From Rhodothermaceae bacterium (GTDB lineage Bacteria > Bacteroidota > Rhodothermia > Rhodothermales > Bin80), in NCBI GenBank assembly GCA_009841335.1, contig VXLY01000067.1, forward strand, positions 1 through 64,000: a DNA stretch of 64,000 nucleotides, read 5' to 3'. The notes under the pieces are model-generated. The model made no database searches, was not told the DNA's origin, and saw nothing but the letters and a program-made list of their open reading frames with translations. The first letter of the stretch is position 1. The number at the start of each line of letters is the position of its first letter. The position numbers and the translations under genes are program-made. Below, one piece after another: positions 17,842-27,389 of the stretch.

Positions 17842-20175
17842 CTAGAGTCCCAGGTCACGTTTTTTGAGCAGAAAGAGTCCTTCGCCAATACCGGTTACGG
17901 CAATCGTGCCGCTTTCGAAGTAAGGATAATTACTCCATGAACCGATGAAGCCTGGGGCATCCGGGATCAGTGTGACCATATCAAAGTGGCCGACCTCCAC
18001 CGGATTACTCCGATCACTGATGTCAAATATTCGCAGGCCGCTGGCGTAATTGGATTGGTACATGAAGTCGCCCTGGATGTACAGGTTGTGGTCACTGGAA
18101 GTGTTTCCAGAATAATATTCGCCGACTAGCTGCGGGTCCTCCAAGTCTATGACATCCCACATGAGCGTACGGGTTCCTTCTACGTTACCGCTCGTTTCAT
18201 CAAGCTCGTCATTCATATAATAGAAGGCATGATCCTCTGTAAGCCAACCCTGGTGCGCGTAGGCTACGTTAGGATAGCTGGCATTGGAGAGCGCAATCGG
18301 ATTCTCCTTGTCCGTGACATCAGCAATACTGAGTGCAGTCTCGTTCGAATTGAAGCAGACTTCTCGATTTTGATATCTGGTATCCGGGCCTTCATAGATC
18401 ACACATTGTGCATCGTGGCTATATCCAGTACCGCTTCGGCCCGTTTCGGTATCAGAAAAACAACCGGCAAACTGTGGGCTTAACGGATCCGAGATGTTCA
18501 CCATGTGCAATCCTCCTCCGCACGTTTCTCCGCTACCGCCGGCACCCACGATATAGGCGAAGCCGGTGGCTTCGTTGATTACGATATTATGTGAGCTGCC
18601 GACGCCGTCATAGACCGTGAGTGGTGAAAAATCCGCTGGCATCTCCTGTACATCTCGTAGTGTACGTAAATCGAACACCTGCATACCGTGAGGGCCTGCG
18701 CCATCCGCTACAATGAAAGCGTGATCGTTGTACACTTTAATATCTCGCCAACTGCTCGGGCGTGCCCCTTCGGTCAGAGGCAGGTCACCAACCAAGACGG
18801 GCATTGCGGGGTCGGTTATGTCAACGAATGCAGTGCCGTCAGTGCGGCCGACGAGCGCGTATTCCTTGCCGGTTTCGGGGTCAGTCCAGCCCCAAATGTC
18901 GTTCAGCCTCGTACTTGCTCCGCCCCCAAGATCCTCAATGGACACAAAGGAGAGCATATCAACATTGCTGCAGCCGAATTGGTCTGCCTGCCCATCGTTG
19001 CAGTCAGCGGGGCCTGAACTGGCCAATGCGACTTCCTCAACCATTGCTAGCCGTCCTGTACGATTCAGGTTGGCATCTGTAAAGACAATAGCGCCGAGTC
19101 CATAGTTCGGTCCAGAGGCCAGGAGTGCGACTTGGTCTCCGTGAATAGCGATAGCGCGCCCAAGCCCACCCTCATTGTCCTCAGACTCGAGACTGGCATT
19201 AAGCGTCCATGTGCCTTCATTCCTGGTGTACTTATTTACGCCGGAATCTTCATCCACCAGTAGATACGTTTCGGCCACCTGCATGGAGATCCGGCCGAAC
19301 GCCGCACCCTGTATGGTCATGAGACTGTCCAATGCTATACTGGTCGACCATTCTCCCGTATCCCCTTTCATCAATTCAAGGACTGGTCCAGTCACAGGCG
19401 TAAATCTGACTGGACCTTCTTCACGCTGCCTTCGATCTCCGAAGGTCAATCCAGGGGCGGGTGCTATAACATTGCCTGAACCAAGTACAAAAAGCGACCT
19501 CCCAAATCTGAAATTCCCCGGAGAGGTGAGCTCTGCTTCTTGCATGTATCCATCCTCGGAGTGTGAGAAGACGTAAACAGCACCTGCCAGATCATCACGG
19601 TCGGGGGCTCCCACATAAACACGTTCGCCGTCGGTAGCTACGCTGCTGCCGAAATCGTCATCTTCTCCAGGCATGTCTGCCATGACCGTATATGTGGATG
19701 GGGAGTCCGAACCGGGACCATGAATGATATGCGCCGAATTGTTGCCCGGCGCCCCGACCACTAGCAAATCACCGTGCAAATCCAGAGCAGCCCCAAATCC
19801 AGACGTAGTATCGGGGCCGACTTCAATGGCAGCCATTGCCCAGCCATCTTCACCTCGCCTGTACAGAAACACTTGTCCGGTGCCATTCTCGTAACCCGGA
19901 GCCCCAATCGCCAACAGATCACCGTCAAGAACTGTGCTTTGTCCAAATCCTGTGCCCGGGGCAGCGTCCGGTATTAGGACTGTGGTTGAATGGCTCCACT
20001 CACCGTCGGAATGATGAAAAATCTGGAGGGCTGCGGAGTACTCATCGGTTGGGGGTTGTACAGAAATGAGCTCTCCATCTCCCAATACCATACCTGGATA
20101 GAAACGCAGGCTGGTTTCCTGGGCAAAGGATTCCGTTACAAACAGACAGAGAAGGAGCGTGAATAGGAGTCGCAT
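17842..20175 (-). CDS. Secreted FG-GAP plus choice-of-anchor-B (LVIVD) repeat protein
   Basis: A 777-residue exported protein with a clear signal peptide (MRLLFTLLLCLFVTESFAQ); the frame is open 27 codons further, but this ATG at 20175 is where the signal begins. The first ~380 residues are FG-GAP-like propeller repeats (FGQSTVLDGDLLAIGAPG, FGAALDLHGDLLVVGAPG, FGSSVATDGERVYVGAPD). The second half is a choice-of-anchor-B/LVIVD propeller with NDIWGWTDPETGKEYALVG, YNDHAFIVADG, SSHNIVINEATGFAYIVG, SHDAQCVIYEGPDT and SDHNLYIQGDFMYQSNY. Such proteins occur on marine bacterial surfaces; the function is unknown. There is no evident C-terminal sorting domain. The gene stands alone, convergent with the bacilliredoxin. 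Confidence 0.85.
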   Translation of the reverse strand: MRLLFTLLLCLFVTESFAQETSLRFYPGMVLGDGELISVQPPTDEYSAALQIFHHSDGEWSHSTTVLIPDAAPGTGFGQSTVLDGDLLAIGAPGYENGTGQVFLYRRGEDGWAMAAIEVGPDTTSGFGAALDLHGDLLVVGAPGNNSAHIIHGPGSDSPSTYTVMADMPGEDDDFGSSVATDGERVYVGAPDRDDLAGAVYVFSHSEDGYMQEAELTSPGNFRFGRSLFVLGSGNVIAPAPGLTFGDRRQREEGPVRFTPVTGPVLELMKGDTGEWSTSIALDSLMTIQGAAFGRISMQVAETYLLVDEDSGVNKYTRNEGTWTLNASLESEDNEGGLGRAIAIHGDQVALLASGPNYGLGAIVFTDANLNRTGRLAMVEEVALASSGPADCNDGQADQFGCSNVDMLSFVSIEDLGGGASTRLNDIWGWTDPETGKEYALVGRTDGTAFVDITDPAMPVLVGDLPLTEGARPSSWRDIKVYNDHAFIVADGAGPHGMQVFDLRTLRDVQEMPADFSPLTVYDGVGSSHNIVINEATGFAYIVGAGGSGETCGGGLHMVNISDPLSPQFAGCFSDTETGRSGTGYSHDAQCVIYEGPDTRYQNREVCFNSNETALSIADVTDKENPIALSNASYPNVAYAHQGWLTEDHAFYYMNDELDETSGNVEGTRTLMWDVIDLEDPQLVGEYYSGNTSSDHNLYIQGDFMYQSNYASGLRIFDISDRSNPVEVGHFDMVTLIPDAPGFIGSWSNYPYFESGTIAVTGIGEGLFLLKKRDLGL

Positions 20176-20417
20176 GATATTCGGGGGTAGTTTTCGTGAA
20201 AATTCATTTAACCAGCATAAATGTACTGAAAAACCCTCGAAAAGGTTGCCAGTCATCTTGTGACTTTATTTTGCAGCAGCGCTTTTGAGCGCAGTTTTTG
20301 GTGCAGCTGCCAATCCAAGCCACATCTTTGCTTCGCTTTGGCTTCCAGGTAACAATCAATGGTAATACTGCGATGTGTGTCCGCGAATTCGGTTATAAAC
20401 CAACACCCGAAGCTAGG

Positions 20418-21929
20418 TCAGGCTTTGTCGCCAGGAGCTTGGTTGGACAAGAGTGTTTTGAAGAGTTGTTCTCTCCATGCCGCCAAACCGAAATAACAGA
20501 CGGCACCCAGAATTAGAGCTCCGGTGGTGATCCATTTGTTTTCGAATAGCAGGGCAGCACCAATCAGGGCCAGGCCCGGGAGTGCGAGCACGAAAAAGTC
20601 ACGATAGGGTGCTATCCCTTCACGCCATGGAACCCGAGCCAGTCGGAGAATCACAACTAATTGCAGGCCGCGCACAACTGCTCCTGTAATGCCGCCGGCA
20701 ATCAGCATTACATCAATGCTTCCAGATAGACCACCCAGGATCCAGGCGGCGGACAGGGATGTAAGGAGCAGCACGGCCATGACAAAGTCCAGGCGCTGTT
20801 GTTCGGTGACATCATAGACACGTGTCAGCGGGGATACAGTTGAGCTAAGGACCAGCCAGGCAGCGATATATGCGGCATAGATCCCCGCCTGTCGAAAGGA
20901 AGTGCCAAGCCATAATTCGAAGAAATCGGGCCCGGCAAGCATAACGGCGAGGACCGGAAAGAGCCCGATCATGATCAGCCGGCGGTGGACCACGCTGGTG
21001 ATACGGGAAAGGCTACCGACTAATTGCGCTTCTGCTGCACTCACAAAGAAAGGATGGGCTACAGACCGTGCTATGTAGGAGATTGGAATCCCGATGGCAG
21101 CAAGCGCCATGCCGTAGAACCCGAGCGCATTCTCGGCAACATTAGTCGCGAAAAAAAATGGTATCAGTAGTATTGTCAGCTGTCCCGTGATTGCTCCGAT
21201 GGCGGCGGAAGGCGTTGAAAAGAGTGCAAAGCGCCGGTAGCGTACCGCGGCCTGCCGCATCTTTCGCCACCCAATAGCTGCACGGATCGCGGCCGCGCTG
21301 CGGCGGAAGGCAAGCCAGATAAAAAAGCTACTGGCAATTACATGTCCAAAAATGAATCCCCCAATATGTCCCGCCTCGTTGGCGTTTATCGGCGGTGCGC
21401 CGGCACCGATACGGCCAACTACCATGGAAGCAGTCAGGTTTACATGGCCTGCACTGATGTGTCTGAAGGCCCGTTTGCGTACTAGCCAGAACTCCGCGAT
21501 CTTGCCCGACCGCATGCATACAAGTGTCAGGGGCACCAGCGGTAAGTAAGGAGCGATCGCTGGAAAATCCAGAAAGCGAGCGATCTCGGTGCTCCATATC
21601 GCGAGAACGGTCAAGAGGATTGCAGTGAGGAGCATCACCGCAGCAGATAACCAGATCAGTACGGCCGCATCCTCGTCTTTTTTGGGGAGCATGAGTGCAT
21701 CCTCGTATCGCAATGAGGCTACCGCACCCACCAAAGTCAGCATGGTTACGAAGTACTTGCCTATTCCTATCTCAGCAGGCAGATACAGTCGGGAAATGAT
21801 TCCGAGCGCCGAGTAGCCGATCACCATCACAATACCGGCACCGGAGAGCAACGTCAGGACAGGCCCTCGGAGTCCCTGCGTTGAAAACAGCTGGTCCAGC
21901 CAATTCAGGGTTGTGGATTTACGCGCCAT
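20418..21929 (-). CDS. Polysaccharide/lipid-linked oligosaccharide flippase-like membrane protein
   Basis: A 503-residue polytopic protein with about 12-14 hydrophobic segments, in the MATE/Wzx-like (MurJ/RfbX) style. Features include the N-terminal LLSGAGIVMVIGYSALGIISRLYLPAEIGIGKYF, the conserved LRYEDALMLPKKDEDA after TM2, and TRVYDVTEQQRLDFVMAVLL late in the protein. These proteins flip lipid-linked glycans or other amphiphiles across the inner membrane. It is the last gene of the leftward hslV-NYN-hslU operon, and its start overlaps the upstream membrane-protein gene by 25 bases. No glycosyltransferase with a GT-A or GT-B fold lies nearby, so its cargo is unknown. Confidence 0.8.
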   Translation of the reverse strand: MARKSTTLNWLDQLFSTQGLRGPVLTLLSGAGIVMVIGYSALGIISRLYLPAEIGIGKYFVTMLTLVGAVASLRYEDALMLPKKDEDAAVLIWLSAAVMLLTAILLTVLAIWSTEIARFLDFPAIAPYLPLVPLTLVCMRSGKIAEFWLVRKRAFRHISAGHVNLTASMVVGRIGAGAPPINANEAGHIGGFIFGHVIASSFFIWLAFRRSAAAIRAAIGWRKMRQAAVRYRRFALFSTPSAAIGAITGQLTILLIPFFFATNVAENALGFYGMALAAIGIPISYIARSVAHPFFVSAAEAQLVGSLSRITSVVHRRLIMIGLFPVLAVMLAGPDFFELWLGTSFRQAGIYAAYIAAWLVLSSTVSPLTRVYDVTEQQRLDFVMAVLLLTSLSAAWILGGLSGSIDVMLIAGGITGAVVRGLQLVVILRLARVPWREGIAPYRDFFVLALPGLALIGAALLFENKWITTGALILGAVCYFGLAAWREQLFKTLLSNQAPGDKA

Positions 21930-23482
21930 ACAGTCCAGGGGCCTGCCTGATAGACAGTCTGAAAGTTTTCAGGGGCATCAGCTTCCTGTCGCACGATGTA
22001 CTGAAACCCGTAAGTGGTTGATAAACGATGTATCTCTTCGCCCGGCAGCGCCAGGTAGGCACTGTCGAGTGCGGATATGAGATTAAGTCCTCCGCGCCGC
22101 GGCGGTGCGACGGGAGCCATGTCCAAGAGCCGCGTAAACCATTGTGTCATATAGGGCTGATGGAAGGGAATGGCTTTGAAGTTCACGACGATCGCACGCT
22201 GTGCCTGTGATCTGAAGTGTGCCCAGTGCGGAGGTACAGCAAAAACAGCATCCTTGTCGGTTGACTCGCGTGCCCACGCTGCTACCTGCTCAGCAGGATC
22301 AGTGGTCGGTGCCTGTCTGATACCGAGTGCGTCAGGAGAAACTATGATAAGTGTGGCTGCTATGAGCAACGTAGCGCCAAGCGCAAAATGTCCGTGGTCA
22401 AAGAAGAAGGTTACCGTGCGTCGGCTAAAGCGTTGGATCAGTTGTGCAACGACATTAGACACCATAATGACACAGAACACCTTAACCAGAACGGTAAGTT
22501 TAAAGAGCTGTAGTTTGGTGATCGTATCTACACGCAGTACCTCACTGCACAAAAAGGACAGTGCACAAAGCCCGCCAATTATGATCAATGATCGGCGAAT
22601 GAGCGTGCTGTAGACGTGGGGCATCCGTCCGAAAGAAGCAAGCCCCAGCACGAGAAGTACTGCGAAGCCGAGTGCTGATTCGGGGGTGAACGAGGTTGGC
22701 ATATAGTGGTGCGGTGCCCGAAATTCAAAAAGCATATAGAAGTACGACCAGGGCCCGTCCGGATGCGGCCGCGTAAGCTGGAACCATATCAATGGCCCCA
22801 GGGCTGGCAGTGCAGCCAATGTGAAAGTTCCGGTGAACAGGTATGGACGCGTCGCAGCCCATCCGTGCCTCCACAGCAGTAGCAGCGCACAAACCATAGC
22901 TATTTGCAGACCGACTAATGCCTGCATCCAGCAAGCAAGCCCCATAAGGATCGCAGCATGCGTTGGTCGTCCACGCACGAAAAATACCAAGCCCCACAGG
23001 CCGAGCGTCCAGGCCGGTATACTTGGAGTAAGTATCCATGTCACGAGATCATTCCCCCCAAGCGTGAATTTGGGGGTTAGCAGCAGAATCGTGACGACAC
23101 AAATGGTGGCGGCCAGACGTTCGCGTGTAAGCTGCAGTCCAAGCGTATACAGCGCCATGCTTGTACCGAACCAACTTGCCACGTAGAAGATGAGTATGGT
23201 TGCATACGGTCCAAACAGCTTTGCCGGCAGCCAAGCCACAAAAACAAATAACGTTCGTGGGCCGAATGATTCCAGTTGGACGTTTACGAACCAGTCCAGC
23301 TGGTAAAGGCTCGCATCCATCAGGCGCATGAGGTAGGGCAGTACTTCATCCTGATCGCTGATGGCGTAGTCATAACCGCGCCAAAAAAGGTAGACCGTCA
23401 GAGTAAGGAGGGGGAGGTACAGTGGTGGGCGCATGCCCATTCCTGTAAGCAGCCGGGGCCATTGGCCAGTACGGAGGCGCAT
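21905..23482 (-). CDS. Polytopic membrane protein, possible GT-C-type glycosyltransferase
   Basis: A 525-residue protein with roughly ten or more membrane helices. After the first helix it has an acidic loop, YDYAISDQDEVLPYLMRLMD, resembling the catalytic Asp-bearing first periplasmic loop of GT-C enzymes. The C-terminal ~130 residues (after LIIVSPDALG) form a soluble domain with AVFAVPPHWAHFRSQAQRAIVV and YIVRQEADAPENFQTVYQAG, as in membrane glycosyltransferases with a periplasmic tail. It resembles uncharacterised families of this kind, and I cannot name one firmly. The gene lies 3 bases after the acyltransferase-like gene and overlaps the flippase gene, which supports a joint role in envelope glycan handling. 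Confidence 0.6.
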   Translation of the reverse strand: MRLRTGQWPRLLTGMGMRPPLYLPLLTLTVYLFWRGYDYAISDQDEVLPYLMRLMDASLYQLDWFVNVQLESFGPRTLFVFVAWLPAKLFGPYATILIFYVASWFGTSMALYTLGLQLTRERLAATICVVTILLLTPKFTLGGNDLVTWILTPSIPAWTLGLWGLVFFVRGRPTHAAILMGLACWMQALVGLQIAMVCALLLLWRHGWAATRPYLFTGTFTLAALPALGPLIWFQLTRPHPDGPWSYFYMLFEFRAPHHYMPTSFTPESALGFAVLLVLGLASFGRMPHVYSTLIRRSLIIIGGLCALSFLCSEVLRVDTITKLQLFKLTVLVKVFCVIMVSNVVAQLIQRFSRRTVTFFFDHGHFALGATLLIAATLIIVSPDALGIRQAPTTDPAEQVAAWARESTDKDAVFAVPPHWAHFRSQAQRAIVVNFKAIPFHQPYMTQWFTRLLDMAPVAPPRRGGLNLISALDSAYLALPGEEIHRLSTTYGFQYIVRQEADAPENFQTVYQAGPWTVWRVNPQP

Positions 23483-23485
23483 GAT

Positions 23486-24397
23486 TCAACGTAGGAAGTG
23501 AATCTGCGGGCGCCGCCGCAAGTGGTAGTACTGTGTCAACACTGGCCCAAATGTACGCTTGAACTCGGCTATAGAGGGGGTATTTGCACCTACAAAGTCG
23601 AATTTGGCTATGCCCGACGTGTGCAGAATTGTGAGCACTTCGCCAATCAGTACGGTCATCGCCGGCCCCGGAATGCTCCCCGCAATCCAGTAATGTGCTG
23701 TACGATCATCATGAAGGATTACCACACCGCCCTCAACGGTTCCATTGCGAATGGCTACGAACGGGCGCGCCCACGGCCCCATAGCCGTCGCTACGGTTTC
23801 CAGTGCTGCCGGTCTGCCGGGCATGCGGCGTTCGTGTCTCTCGTAGCTCTTTACACACAGGTCAATAACCGTGCGTAAGTGACGCGGGTCTTCCTCAATT
23901 CTGTAGCTGGATGTTTTTGATCGCCAGGTCCGGCGTGCACCTTCTGACCAGTCTTCAATGTTACTCGGGAGGTCAATCATGTACGTGAAGAGTGGTCGAA
24001 CATCCCAGCCGCGCCATTGTGCGGTACGCGGATCGTGCAACTTAACCAGTAGGTCAGCGCATTGGGCTTGCTGCTCAGCATGCTTCAGAAGGTGATCCAG
24101 GGGAGTAGCCTGCCCGTGCACTTGGTGCGCAAGTGCGGGTTTGCCCAGAAGTACCGCAGAATATTGTGTAGAAGGGGGTACGATCACACGCCGCAGAGGC
24201 CCACGCCCCTTTGTGTGCAGCAGCAGCGCGGCATCATCCCCGCTAAAATGCGTGGAAGAACCCAGGCCGTACGCTTCATCTACGGCTCTTGCATACCGCA
24301 GAGATGCAAACACCGTACGCTCGGGAGCCTCCTCCCAGAGTGCATGGTAACGCGCGCACGCATCAGCGTTGTCCAGATTGTATGGCGGGGAAATCAC
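23486..24397 (-). CDS. GNAT/FemAB-like acyltransferase
   Basis: A 303-residue, probably cytoplasmic protein with a double GNAT-like layout. The C-terminal half has RRTWRSKTSSYRIEEDPRHL, then FVAIRNGTVEGGVVILHDDRTAHYWIAGSIPG and FDFVGANTPSIAEFKRTFGP, the last being the FemAB/BioF2-like pattern around the acceptor site. These enzymes transfer acyl or aminoacyl groups, often to cell-wall or surface-polymer precursors. It lies 12 bases after hslU and 3 bases before the GT-C-like membrane protein, so the two glycan-type genes and this one form the tail of the hslVU operon. The substrate is unknown. Confidence 0.75.
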   Translation of the reverse strand: MISPPYNLDNADACARYHALWEEAPERTVFASLRYARAVDEAYGLGSSTHFSGDDAALLLHTKGRGPLRRVIVPPSTQYSAVLLGKPALAHQVHGQATPLDHLLKHAEQQAQCADLLVKLHDPRTAQWRGWDVRPLFTYMIDLPSNIEDWSEGARRTWRSKTSSYRIEEDPRHLRTVIDLCVKSYERHERRMPGRPAALETVATAMGPWARPFVAIRNGTVEGGVVILHDDRTAHYWIAGSIPGPAMTVLIGEVLTILHTSGIAKFDFVGANTPSIAEFKRTFGPVLTQYYHLRRRPQIHFLR

Positions 24398-24409
24398 CGG
24401 CCAGCCAGG

Positions 24410-25780
24410 CTACAGGATATACTGGCTCAGATCGCGATTGCGCGCGATGGAACCAAGGTAATGTTCAACGTCACTGGCGTCCATATTGACCGTCTTCGGA
24501 CAAGAGCCATCAGACTCAAAGAGTAATTCTTCAAGCAGCGTGGTCATAATGGTATGGAGCCTGCGGGCTCCGATATTTTCCACATCGGCATTGACCATGG
24601 CTGCTGTCTTGGCGATCATTTTGACTGCATCGTCCGTGAAGCTGAGGGTCACATTTTCGGCTTCCAGAAGGGCCCGGTATTGTTTGAGCAAAGCATTGCG
24701 TGGCTGCGTGAGAATACGGTAGAAGTCCTCCTCAGTGAGACTGTGCATCTCTACTCGAATGGGGAAGCGTCCCTGCATTTCGGGAATCAGGTCACTCGGT
24801 TTGGCTACATGGAATGCTCCACTGGCGATGAATAGGATATGATCTGTTTTAATCATACCGTGTTTGGTCGTGACTGTGGCTCCTTCGACCAGAGGAAGCA
24901 AGTCTCTCTGAACCCCTTCACGGGAGACATCCGGACCTCCGGTACCCTTGCTTGAGCGACTGGCCACCTTGTCAATCTCGTCGATGAATACGATGCCGGA
25001 ATCTTCGACGCGTTTGATGGCTTCTTGCGTCACGTGGTCCAGGTCAATAAGTTTGAGCGCCTCTTCCTTAGTTAGCAGTTCTTCGGCTTCCGAAATTTTG
25101 AGGCGGCGCTTTTTGCGTTGTTTGCCTCCAAAATTGCCAAGCATATCTTGAATGTTCACCCCCATCTCCTCCATACCCATAGGCCCAAACACCTGCAGCA
25201 TAGGCGAAGAATGATCACTTTGGACTTCGATCTCGATTTCGCGATTGGCGAGGCGCCCATCTTTCAGACGTTCACGAAATCTAGTTCTCGTTGTGGATTC
25301 TGCAGGTTCGGGGGTTTCTGTATGCCCGTTGTCTGCATCCACAGCGTTAACGGGTGGAGGAGGCATAATTACATTGAGAACACGTTCGCGTGCGAGTTCA
25401 CGTGCCCGATCCTGAACTCGTTCTTCGTGCTCCTGGCGCACGAGCCGAATGGCACGGTCTGCCAGGTCACGGATCATGCTTTCCACGTCGCGTCCCACAT
25501 AGCCCACCTCGGTGAATTTTGTGGCTTCAACCTTGACAAAGGGGGCATCAACCAGCCGTGCAAGTCTACGGGCGATTTCCGTTTTGCCTACTCCGGTAGG
25601 TCCCATGAGGATAATGTTACTGGGCAAAATCTCGTCCTGTAACTCATCGGGTACCTGCTGCCGGCGCCAGCGATTGCGCAGTGCAATTGCAACGGTGCGC
25701 TTGGCTTCCGACTGGCCGATGATATAGTTATCCAACTCAGCCACTATTTCCCGTGGAGTAAGTTCTGAGTGCGTCATCAT
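24410..25780 (-). CDS. hslU: ATP-dependent protease ATPase subunit HslU
   Basis: A 456-residue AAA+ unfoldase that feeds substrates to the HslV peptidase. It has the N-terminal LTPREIVAELDNYIIGQ, Walker A GPTGVGKTEIARRLA, the pore-loop region EVGYVGRDVESMIRDL, Walker B VFIDEIDKVA, the arginine/sensor segment EMQGRFPIRVEMHSL, and the C-terminal LSQYIL that docks into HslV. The I-domain insertion (about residues 110-230) is present. The gene starts within the last four bases of the NYN gene (ATGA overlap, 25777-25780), so hslU translation depends on a gene that is not normally in this operon. Confidence 0.96.
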   Translation of the reverse strand: MMTHSELTPREIVAELDNYIIGQSEAKRTVAIALRNRWRRQQVPDELQDEILPSNIILMGPTGVGKTEIARRLARLVDAPFVKVEATKFTEVGYVGRDVESMIRDLADRAIRLVRQEHEERVQDRARELARERVLNVIMPPPPVNAVDADNGHTETPEPAESTTRTRFRERLKDGRLANREIEIEVQSDHSSPMLQVFGPMGMEEMGVNIQDMLGNFGGKQRKKRRLKISEAEELLTKEEALKLIDLDHVTQEAIKRVEDSGIVFIDEIDKVASRSSKGTGGPDVSREGVQRDLLPLVEGATVTTKHGMIKTDHILFIASGAFHVAKPSDLIPEMQGRFPIRVEMHSLTEEDFYRILTQPRNALLKQYRALLEAENVTLSFTDDAVKMIAKTAAMVNADVENIGARRLHTIMTTLLEELLFESDGSCPKTVNMDASDVEHYLGSIARNRDLSQYIL

Positions 25781-26784
25781 CGGACTATAGGTGAATTACT
25801 GCTGTTTTCTCTGCTATTGCCGAGATCCTGATTGTAATAGAGACTGTCCTGTTCTTCGTCAAAGTCGGTGTACTCACCATCGTCGTAGCCCTGTTCTCCC
25901 GCGTGAAGTGCGAGAACATTGGGATGATCGTGGTTGATAAGCAGCACGGTGTAGTCATAGGGATATCCCCGACGCTTTTCCAGCCATACTGCGCCCGCCT
26001 CGTTAAGGTCGCCGACCAGCGCTTTGGGGTCATCATCACCGCCGAGTGCTTCTGAAAGTTTGCGCAGAAGTGGCGTGAGATAGACCTCCTCATATTGGCC
26101 GAAGAAGCGGTCAATTACTTCAAGCGCCAGCAGCGAGGTTTCGTTGGTGACCGCCGCCATTTTTTCGGGAGGCGGACCGGCTTCCGCCGTTCGATGAGGC
26201 TGGTCAGATGCAGGGCGAACGGGTTCACCTGCGTGCAAGTGAGCGGGATGTGATGTCTGTTCAAGCAGCGTATTGGCGTCAATGAATAGATCTGAGTGCT
26301 CCACCGATCTTGTAGGATCAGGGGATTGGAACGTGATCACTACTCCTCGAAAACCACTTTGCTGACAAAACTTCATCAGAGGGAGGTAGAGGCGATCCCC
26401 GGTAACTAGGATAATGACAGTTATATCCCTCTGGGACTGGAGCGTGTTCATGATGTCAACGCAAATCTGGATTTCTGATGCGTTCGCCTGCAAAGAGGCC
26501 GGTACGAACCTCGGCTCTACTCCAGCCAAGTAAAGGCTTTGCTGAATCTGCTGCCCAACTGCTCCTATGGTGGCAAAGTCTGCGTAGGCAACGGATGAGA
26601 CCAAACTGACACGCATACCTTCCATGTATTGCGAGACTGCGGTCAGTAGTCCGCTGGCCTTGGTTTCGGGGTTGGATTGCTGGGCATCGTGATGCTTTAT
26701 GTAGTCAAAAAGATTTTCGTAGTCTACAAACATAAAAGCACGTTGCACAGTACGGGTTGGGTGTTGATTTCCTATAGTTCTCAT
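25777..26784 (-). CDS. NYN-domain (LabA/PIN-like) protein between hslV and hslU
   Basis: A 335-residue protein with an N-terminal NYN (PIN-like nuclease) domain at about residues 15-165. Candidate metal ligands are D21 (MFVDYENLFDYI), D110 (IQICVDIMN) and D130 (ILVTGDRLYLPLM). The usual GDxDF second Asp is replaced (GDRLY), so catalysis may be reduced. A Pro-rich linker (about 170-210) leads to a helical segment at about 215-290 (LLRKLSEALGG, LNEAGAVWLEKRRG) that looks like a small winged-helix domain, then an acidic tail. NYN proteins act on RNA. The gene starts 13 bases after hslV and overlaps hslU by 4 bases, so it is a coupled member of the hslVU operon. Its link to proteolysis is not known to me. 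Confidence 0.8.
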   Translation of the reverse strand: MRTIGNQHPTRTVQRAFMFVDYENLFDYIKHHDAQQSNPETKASGLLTAVSQYMEGMRVSLVSSVAYADFATIGAVGQQIQQSLYLAGVEPRFVPASLQANASEIQICVDIMNTLQSQRDITVIILVTGDRLYLPLMKFCQQSGFRGVVITFQSPDPTRSVEHSDLFIDANTLLEQTSHPAHLHAGEPVRPASDQPHRTAEAGPPPEKMAAVTNETSLLALEVIDRFFGQYEEVYLTPLLRKLSEALGGDDDPKALVGDLNEAGAVWLEKRRGYPYDYTVLLINHDHPNVLALHAGEQGYDDGEYTDFDEEQDSLYYNQDLGNSRENSSNSPIVR

Positions 26785-26797
26785 TATTCTGAATTAT

Positions 26798-27367
26798 CTA
26801 ATTATTGTGCGTAGTTGACTGGTTATCAATCTCAACTACAGTCAGAAAGCTATTTGTGTAGACGCAAATATCCGCGGCTACACCAAGTGCGTCTGTTACA
26901 ACCTCCTTGGCAGTCAATTGGGGGGCGTGTTTGATAATGGCACGGGCGGCGGCCAGCGCATACGGCCCCCCGCTGCCAATTGCAACGATATCATCATCCG
27001 GTTCAATGATGTCACCGCTGCCGCTGATGAGTAGCAGTCGTTCGTTCGACCCGACGGCCAATAATGCCTCCAAGCGGCGCAAATACCGATCCGTGCGCCA
27101 GTCCTTGGCAAGCTCCACGGCGGCGCGTACAAGATTTCCTCCATACTGCTGGAGCTTTTCTTCGAATCGCTCAAACAGCGTGAAAGCATCTGCAGTCGAG
27201 CCGGCAAATCCAGCGAGCACTTTGCCCTCAAACAGTCGTCGCACTTTTTGGGCTTTGTGTTTCATTACAATATCGCCCAAGGTTGCTTGCCCGTCGGATC
27301 CCAAAGCCACCTTGCCACCGCGGCGTACACCTATTACTGTAGTACCGTGTAGGATTGCCTCGCTCAT
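26798..27367 (-). CDS. hslV: ATP-dependent protease peptidase subunit HslV
   Basis: A 189-residue N-terminal-nucleophile peptidase. After a short propeptide (MSEAILHG) the mature Thr-Thr begins at [19 protein letters not shown]; the Thr at residue 9 is the nucleophile, and Lys33-type chemistry is supported by [42 protein letters not shown] and YALAAARA match the family. Twelve or more subunits assemble with HslU rings. It is the first gene of a leftward six-gene operon, hslV-NYN-hslU-acyltransferase-membrane protein-flippase. A hairpin-forming inverted repeat lies 23 bases upstream of its ATG. Confidence 0.95.
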   Translation of the reverse strand: MSEAILHGTTVIGVRRGGKVALGSDGQATLGDIVMKHKAQKVRRLFEGKVLAGFAGSTADAFTLFERFEEKLQQYGGNLVRAAVELAKDWRTDRYLRRLEALLAVGSNERLLLISGSGDIIEPDDDIVAIGSGGPYALAAARAIIKHAPQLTAKEVVTDALGVAADICVYTNSFLTVVEIDNQSTTHNN

Positions 27368-27389
27368 AAAAAATTCTATATATGTGAGG

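Noticed and set aside
20278-20299. GCGCT-TTTG-AGCGC hairpin followed by TTTTT on the plus strand
   Set aside because: No plus-strand gene ends before it, and the minus-strand sense has no U-tract.
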